DNA from: Deltaproteobacteria bacterium
GTDB lineage: Bacteria > Myxococcota_A > UBA9042 > DTJE01
DNA: 64,000 nt
Direction of reading: 5' to 3'
Assembly (NCBI GenBank): GCA_029547805.1
Contig: JAKPOP010000027.1
Coordinates: 101,739 to 165,738, forward strand
Notes under the pieces: generated by a model
The model's input: the letters and a program-made list of their open reading frames with translations, nothing else
Databases searched by the model: none
What the model was told of the DNA's origin: nothing
Shown: positions 60,039-64,000 of the stretch, piece after piece
How the letters are laid out: each line of letters opens with the position of its first letter
How positions within the stretch are numbered: position 1 is the first letter of the stretch
Made by a program: the position numbers and the translations under genes

Positions 60039-61043
60039 TCATTGAAAAGGCTCACGAAAACCCGGCCGTCCGGGAACCGGTTCCGAACCGGGCACGGACC
60101 GTATCAGCCGGTCGGTCCGCGGCGTCGTGGGCGCCTCGAGGTCGCCGGTGGCGAACTGGATGGCATCCAGGTAGAACGCCAGAATTCGAGGCTCCCAGAA
60201 CAACTCGGTGCGGTGACCGAACGAGGTGTTGAAGACGCGTCCCTTGCCGTGCGCCTTCACCCAGGCGAGGGCGAAATCGTTGTCTGTCCGGTTGATCCAC
60301 TTCACGCCCATGTTCGAACGGGCCGGATCGAGCGAGAGCAGGACCCGCAGTTTCGCGCGGTCGTACGGCGGACCGTACTCGTATATCTCATCGGCGATCC
60401 GGAAGCTTTTTCCGCCAAACGCGGCCACTAGTGGATGTGATGGCTCCTCGACGGTCACGCCGATCTCTTCGTTCCAAGGATGGCCGGTGAACCTGGCGCC
60501 GATCAACTGCTGGAACTCCGGCCAGTGCGCGTTCCCTGCGATGGCGAAATGAAGCGCCACCACCCCACCGCCGTTCGCGACGTAGTCCAGGAAGCTGCGG
60601 CGAAGCGCTCGCTCGACGGACTCCGCATCGGCGCCCAATGCGCGGAAGGCATCCGTGGTGAGGTTGGCGGGAGTGGGAGTGATCCAGGCACCCGAGCTGT
60701 TGTTCAGGACCACCGCACCGAAGGCCCGGAGGTTCCCCGGCAGAAAGGCGCTCAGGTCATCGCTGATCACCGGCTCGAAGGCACCGCTCTTGCGACCGAT
60801 CGCCTCCAAGGCGACGGCTCCGTACGGGATGCAGTAACCCTTGTGCGGGTCTTTCTCCATCAAGTGCGCAGGCGTGTTCCAGATCAGGACGCGGCGGGGC
60901 TGCTTCGGCGCTACCCGGGGCGAAGCAGGCGCCGCATCCCAGATTTGTTTGCGCTGGTGCTCCGGGATGGCGTCGCCCGCCGCGACAGAAAGGCAGGCCA
61001 ACCCCACGATGAGGGATAGGACCCAGGGGAGTTGAGGGCGCAT
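60039..61043 (-). CDS. Secreted ThuA-domain protein
   Basis: The 334-residue protein has a signal peptide (LIVGLACLSVAAG). The ThuA fold (glutamine-amidotransferase-like, no catalytic Cys) is seen in RRVLIWNTP near 52, FGAVVLNNSS near 108, YVANGGGVVALHFA near 155, LIGARFTGHPW near 180 and DEIYEY. ThuA domains occur in sugar-related proteins of Verrucomicrobiota and Planctomycetota, but their activity is unclear. It starts 12 bp after the oxidoreductase gene on the same strand, so both form an operon for handling a sugar or glycoside. Confidence 0.86.
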   Translation of the reverse strand: MRPQLPWVLSLIVGLACLSVAAGDAIPEHQRKQIWDAAPASPRVAPKQPRRVLIWNTPAHLMEKDPHKGYCIPYGAVALEAIGRKSGAFEPVISDDLSAFLPGNLRAFGAVVLNNSSGAWITPTPANLTTDAFRALGADAESVERALRRSFLDYVANGGGVVALHFAIAGNAHWPEFQQLIGARFTGHPWNEEIGVTVEEPSHPLVAAFGGKSFRIADEIYEYGPPYDRAKLRVLLSLDPARSNMGVKWINRTDNDFALAWVKAHGKGRVFNTSFGHRTELFWEPRILAFYLDAIQFATGDLEAPTTPRTDRLIRSVPGSEPVPGRPGFREPFQ

Positions 61044-61055
61044 GATCGGCCTCCT

Positions 61056-62444
61056 TCAGAGGGTCCAGCCTTCGCGATAGAGGGCTTTGCAGAGCCGATT
61101 GGCGGACTCGTTGTTCACGACGCGGCCAGCGCGCGGATCGTACTCGATCGCACCCTCGGTCTGTGTGGCTACGTTCCCGAGGAGCAGCCACTCGGTCAGC
61201 AGCGAACCGTAGTCCGCGAAATTCGAGCACGCCGACGCCCCGCCGCGAATGGCGTCGAGCCATTCCCGTTCGTGTCCGGGCGACCGCGGCAGGCTGCGTG
61301 GCGGTCCGAGCAGATCCTGGAAGTCGGCTTCCGGCAAAAGCGAGAACGTCATGTTGTGCCCGGTGGAATGGAGCATCCCGCGCGTCCCCACGATCAGCAG
61401 GCCCGCGTGATCGTTCCACTTTCTCTCCCCGGCGTCCCCCCAGTCCAGCTTCCGTCCGAGGCGTTCCTCGATGCGCTCGCGTCCGCCGGGCGCGCGGCCG
61501 TTGCACCAGATCATGGCGAACGCCGGCTGATTTCTGCGCCGGGGCGCCGAAAACTCGATGAGCTCCCACGTCGGGAACGTGTCGGCCAAAACCTCGGACA
61601 CCTTTGCCGCAACGCGGAAGTGGCATCCCTCGGGCAGCTCCGCCGAGGTGCCTTTCCAGAATTCGTCGAGACGAAACGCCTTGAACGCCAGGTTGGCTGA
61701 GTGCACAGCCCAGTTGCCGAGCTGGCCGGTGGCGAAGTCGCGCCACCGATGCCAGTTTGCCCATTCGCGGTGGTACGGACGCGCCGCGGCCGGGCCCAGC
61801 CACACGTCCCAGTCGAGGTCCTCCGGGACGGCTTCGCTGGTGGTCGGGCGCGGATGCGGTCCGCCGCCGCCGGACTCGTTCCAAGTCAGCACTTCACGAA
61901 TTTCTCCCAGCACGCCCGACTGGACGATTTCCACCGAACGGCGAAACGGGTCGCTGGACGTGCCCTGGTTCCCCATCTGCGTGGCAACTTGCGTGGACGC
62001 CGCAAGTTCGCGGAGCGCGCGGGTCTCGCTGATGGTACGGGTCAGCGGTTTCTCGCAGAACACCGGTTTGCCGGCGCGCATAGCTCGGGCGCTGATCACC
62101 GCATGGCTGTGATCGGGCGTCGCGACCACCACGCCGTCGAGTCGATCGGCCGATTCCTCAAGCATCCGCCGGAAGTCCCGGTAGCGTTTCGCCTCAGGGA
62201 ACTTCTCGCCCGCGCGGTTCAGCCGATAGGCGTGCGTGTCGCACAAGGCGGCAAAGCGCGTCCGCATGCCCGGCAGGGCGCCGAGAAACCACTCGCCACG
62301 CCCACCCACACCAACCAGTGCGAGGTTCAATTCCTCGTTGGCGGCCGCGGCTGTCGCGAAGCCATGGCGTGTGCTGAGGAAGAACCCAAACGCGCTGGTG
62401 GCGGTGCGGGCCAGAAACTGCCGGCGGGTGCGGTGAGCCTTCAT
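61056..62444 (-). CDS. Tat-exported Gfo/Idh/MocA-family oxidoreductase
   Basis: This is a 462-residue protein with a twin-arginine signal (TRRQFLARTA). The NAD-binding Rossmann domain starts near residue 38 (LALVGVGGRGEWF), and GVVVATPDHSHAV and KPVFCEKPLTR carry the family's substrate/cofactor Lys. The C-terminal domain contains WDVWLGPAAARPYH and NHAGLLIVGTRG. Exported members with this layout are very common in Verrucomicrobiota and act on sugars or cyclitols. The second gene of the operon encodes a ThuA protein. No strong ribosome binding site is seen before the ATG at 62444. Confidence 0.9.
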   Translation of the reverse strand: MKAHRTRRQFLARTATSAFGFFLSTRHGFATAAAANEELNLALVGVGGRGEWFLGALPGMRTRFAALCDTHAYRLNRAGEKFPEAKRYRDFRRMLEESADRLDGVVVATPDHSHAVISARAMRAGKPVFCEKPLTRTISETRALRELAASTQVATQMGNQGTSSDPFRRSVEIVQSGVLGEIREVLTWNESGGGGPHPRPTTSEAVPEDLDWDVWLGPAAARPYHREWANWHRWRDFATGQLGNWAVHSANLAFKAFRLDEFWKGTSAELPEGCHFRVAAKVSEVLADTFPTWELIEFSAPRRRNQPAFAMIWCNGRAPGGRERIEERLGRKLDWGDAGERKWNDHAGLLIVGTRGMLHSTGHNMTFSLLPEADFQDLLGPPRSLPRSPGHEREWLDAIRGGASACSNFADYGSLLTEWLLLGNVATQTEGAIEYDPRAGRVVNNESANRLCKALYREGWTL

Positions 62445-62582
62445 GCTTTCTGACCGGCACTGTGGGTCATAACCGGGCGGTGGACAACTCTATTATGCCG
62501 GCTCGGCGCTGGCCCGAGTGGGGGCCTGGAGTTTTGGTTGTCGAAGCAGACCGCGGCCATCGCTCAAGGTGAACTGCGTTGG

Positions 62583-63320
62583 TCAGGGAGGCGTTGGCTT
62601 TTTCGGACCGATCATGCAGGAAAAGTCGTTTTGACCGATGCAAAGGAAGCGATCCTGGCTCCACCCCATTGTCCAATTCGAGGTCCCTTGCCCGGCAGGC
62701 AGGACCAGGGCTGACACGGTATCAATCACTTCTTTCCAGAGGGCGGTCATCTGCCGCATGGCGCGGTGGATCGCAGCCGGGGCGAGCTTCAAGTCCAGCG
62801 CGAGTTGCTCCGGGCCGCGGAGCGCGCTCAGCGCATCGATGCCCGAATGAAGATCGGGATAGCCGGTGACCCATTTTCCGCGGCCTGCCCGAACCGACTC
62901 CCGCACGAGCTGAAGGTAGAGCTGCCACCAGCGGTTGCCCGGGTCGATACGCAGGTCGGCATGGTTCCCCCAATCCTGCACGAAAGGCTTGCTCCACGAG
63001 GTGGATTGTCGGGGGCAAAGCACCAGGTCCGCCCCCAGCCAGGCGGCGAACTGATTCGGGCCCAGCCAGGGGCAAAACACCGGCAGCGCGTCGCCGGCGT
63101 AGTGGGTTCCCGCCAACGCGCTTTCCGCGGCTGCGATCACGTAATCCACGTCGGTCCACAACTGGGCTTCGGACGCCGGTTCGGGAACCGGTCGGCTTGG
63201 TCGGGCGCCGGGCACGGTCACCCACATCAGCGGGCCGGTTTCGAGTTCGCCGCGCCAGAACGCTTCATGGCGCCGGAGTGTCTGGGCCAGTTGCTTCTCC
63301 TCAATCCACTCGGTTTGCAT
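62583..63320 (-). CDS. Truncated uroporphyrinogen-decarboxylase-fold (URO-D-like) protein
   Basis: The visible frame gives 245 residues. It starts with a helical N-terminus (WIEEKQLAQTLRRHEAFWRGE) and has URO-D-like blocks PLMWVTVPGA, VFCPWLGPNQFAAWLGADL, YPDLHSGIDALSALRGPEQL and FLCIGQNDFSCMIGP. Related proteins run to about 370-390 residues and continue with an active-site strand and the C-terminal TIM-barrel half. Here the frame ends with KKPTPP only four residues after the conserved SCMIGP and nothing downstream restores it, so the gene is probably broken by a deletion. The frame is also open to a TTG at 63356; I chose the ATG at 63320. Confidence 0.68.
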   Translation of the reverse strand: MQTEWIEEKQLAQTLRRHEAFWRGELETGPLMWVTVPGARPSRPVPEPASEAQLWTDVDYVIAAAESALAGTHYAGDALPVFCPWLGPNQFAAWLGADLVLCPRQSTSWSKPFVQDWGNHADLRIDPGNRWWQLYLQLVRESVRAGRGKWVTGYPDLHSGIDALSALRGPEQLALDLKLAPAAIHRAMRQMTALWKEVIDTVSALVLPAGQGTSNWTMGWSQDRFLCIGQNDFSCMIGPKKPTPP

Positions 63321-63677
63321 GGGCGGCGGCGTGCGGGAAACACGGATTGTGCTCAAAACCGTGTCGTCAGCAGTTCCAGGTACTCTTTTCGCTCAATCAC
63401 GGCCCAAGAACACGGTGGAATACCGGAGTCTAAGTTGCGATCCTCACGGATGCAAGATTTGTCGCTGATCGCCAAAAGCTTACAGCACAAAGCTCCCTGC
63501 CAGTCATGCCTTTCCCCCCCTCAGAGCCTGTCTTAAGACTCCGAGTGGTGTTATTTCCCCAGGAAGGGCTGGATGGCGAGCTGCAATCCTCAGGCTGTGT
63601 TTCCCGCTCGCCGCCGTCTGGTCCGTCGCCAGGATCGCATCGTCGCCGTTTTCGACGTTGTTCTGGGAGCCCGACGC

Positions 63678-63755
63678 GCCTCCGTAGCCGCCGTCGTCAG
63701 ACGGCGCTGATGTCTGTATTCGCCGGAGCGAGTCAGCGCGGACTGACGTCCGCGG
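63678..63755. repeat. Direct repeat copy 1 with perfect hairpin
   Basis: This is a ~78-bp unit beginning gcctccgtagccgccgtcgt and ending at a stem CGCGGAC (63737-63743), loop TGAC and GTCCGCG (63748-63754). A second copy starts 104 bp further on. Confidence 0.75.
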
Positions 63756-63781
63756 CTACGCGGCGGCCGCGGGACGGCTAC

Positions 63782-63859
63782 GCCTCCGTAGCCGCCGTCG
63801 TGAGATGGCGCTGGTGTCTGCGTTCGCCGGAGCGAGTCAGCGCGGACTCCTGTCCGCGA
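63782..63859. repeat. Direct repeat copy 2 with same hairpin stem
   Basis: This copy is nearly identical to copy 1 (differences scattered). Its stem CGCGGAC (63841-63847) and GTCCGCG (63852-63858) is preserved while the loop is TCCT in place of TGAC. A conserved stem with a changed loop suggests the hairpin matters. Confidence 0.75.
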
Positions 63860-63912
63860 CCTGGAGTTTGGACATTTTTTTGCTGGACTCGAAACGGCCA
63901 CTGGGGTAAATC

Positions 63913-64000
63913 GTGGGCGCAGTGGAACCGATCCGCGTCCAGGGCCGCACGCTCACGGGCGATGATCTGGCGTGGTTGCAGGCTCTAATCGAGCAGCATC
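63913..64000 (+). CDS. Start of a DruA/DUF4338-like protein, cut by window edge
   Basis: Only 29 codons are visible, from a GTG just after an in-frame stop codon to the window end. They read GAVEPIRVQGRTLTGDDLAW and then LQALIEQH. From memory this matches the N-terminus of DUF4338/DruA proteins (IRVxGR, then a helix), found in Druantia defence systems and, in Verrucomicrobiota, in many mobile-element copies. The catalytic part lies outside the window, so the family is a guess from the first motif. Two hairpin repeats lie just upstream. An alternative start is the GTG at 63922. Confidence 0.45.
   Translation, partial: MGAVEPIRVQGRTLTGDDLAWLQALIEQH

Overview
This window reads as two bacterial genomes of different character joined inside one gene, pyrG. 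From base 1 to about 50.4 kb the DNA is extremely G+C-rich. Codons end almost only in G or C, ribosome binding sites are strong (AAGGAG or GGAGG), and operons are tightly coupled through ATGA and GTGA overlaps. Gene content points to a Myxococcota-like (former Deltaproteobacteria) organism: very long Cys-rich repeat lipoproteins, an MXAN_5187-like protein, a PxxKW protein and an aryl-polyene-type cluster. From about 50.5 kb to the end the codon usage is more mixed and the content looks like Verrucomicrobiota: an LPS-sugar operon feeding into pyrG, a Tat-exported Gfo/Idh/MocA oxidoreductase with a ThuA protein, a ceramidase-like protein, a URO-D-like gene, a RAYT-type transposase remnant and a DruA/DUF4338 start. 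The switch falls inside a very conserved stretch of CTP synthase, so a chimeric metagenome contig is the simplest reading.

Layout, left part. 0-1.4 kb: thioredoxin-fold lipoprotein (cut by the edge) and a TIGR01777 epimerase. 1.5-4.2 kb: membrane sulfatase and an unknown membrane-anchored protein. 4.3-6.1 kb: a PhoU-like/PiT phosphate import operon behind a three-heptamer Pho box. 6.1-7.4 kb: glycosyltransferase. 7.5-11.8 kb (minus): an operon of an MMPL/RND exporter, a PhnD-like binding protein and a helical-repeat lipoprotein. 12.0-12.6 kb: a small lipoprotein. 12.6-24.2 kb (minus): a ten-gene aryl-polyene-like operon of ketosynthase, small KS-like protein, radical SAM, fused KS-CLF, dehydratase, GT2-acyltransferase fusion, thioesterase, LolA, MMPL and DUF3261 lipoprotein. 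24.3-30.7 kb: housekeeping genes hisS, an unknown protein, thymidine phosphorylase, rpsO, pnp and dut. 30.7-35.4 kb: tandem ATP-grasp ligase, a possible outer-membrane protein, a Zn peptidase and small basic or Cys-containing proteins. 35.7-45.6 kb: one 3,314-residue lipoprotein made of about 117 Cys-rich repeats. 45.8-50.4 kb: prs and thiI, then (minus) most of pyrG translationally coupled to a second Cys-rich lipoprotein.

Layout, right part. 50.4-53.9 kb (minus): thiG, heptose-phosphate kinase, HAD heptose phosphatase, kdsB and the start of pyrG, almost all overlapping. Its sugar products feed the LPS inner core, and PyrG supplies the CTP used by KdsB. 54.0-59.7 kb: a secreted TPR protein, a ceramidase-like enzyme, prfC and a stand-alone CBM48 protein. 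59.8-64.0 kb: transposase remnant, ThuA/oxidoreductase pair, truncated URO-D-like gene, two hairpin-bearing direct repeats and the first codons of a DruA-like gene.

The most unusual items are the giant repeat lipoprotein, whose units show paired loss of cysteines 1 and 4; the single-chain ketosynthase/chain-length-factor; the radical SAM inside an aryl-polyene-like operon; the tandem ATP-grasp protein; the Pho box; and the chimeric join. I saw no rRNA, tRNA, CRISPR array or complete insertion sequence.
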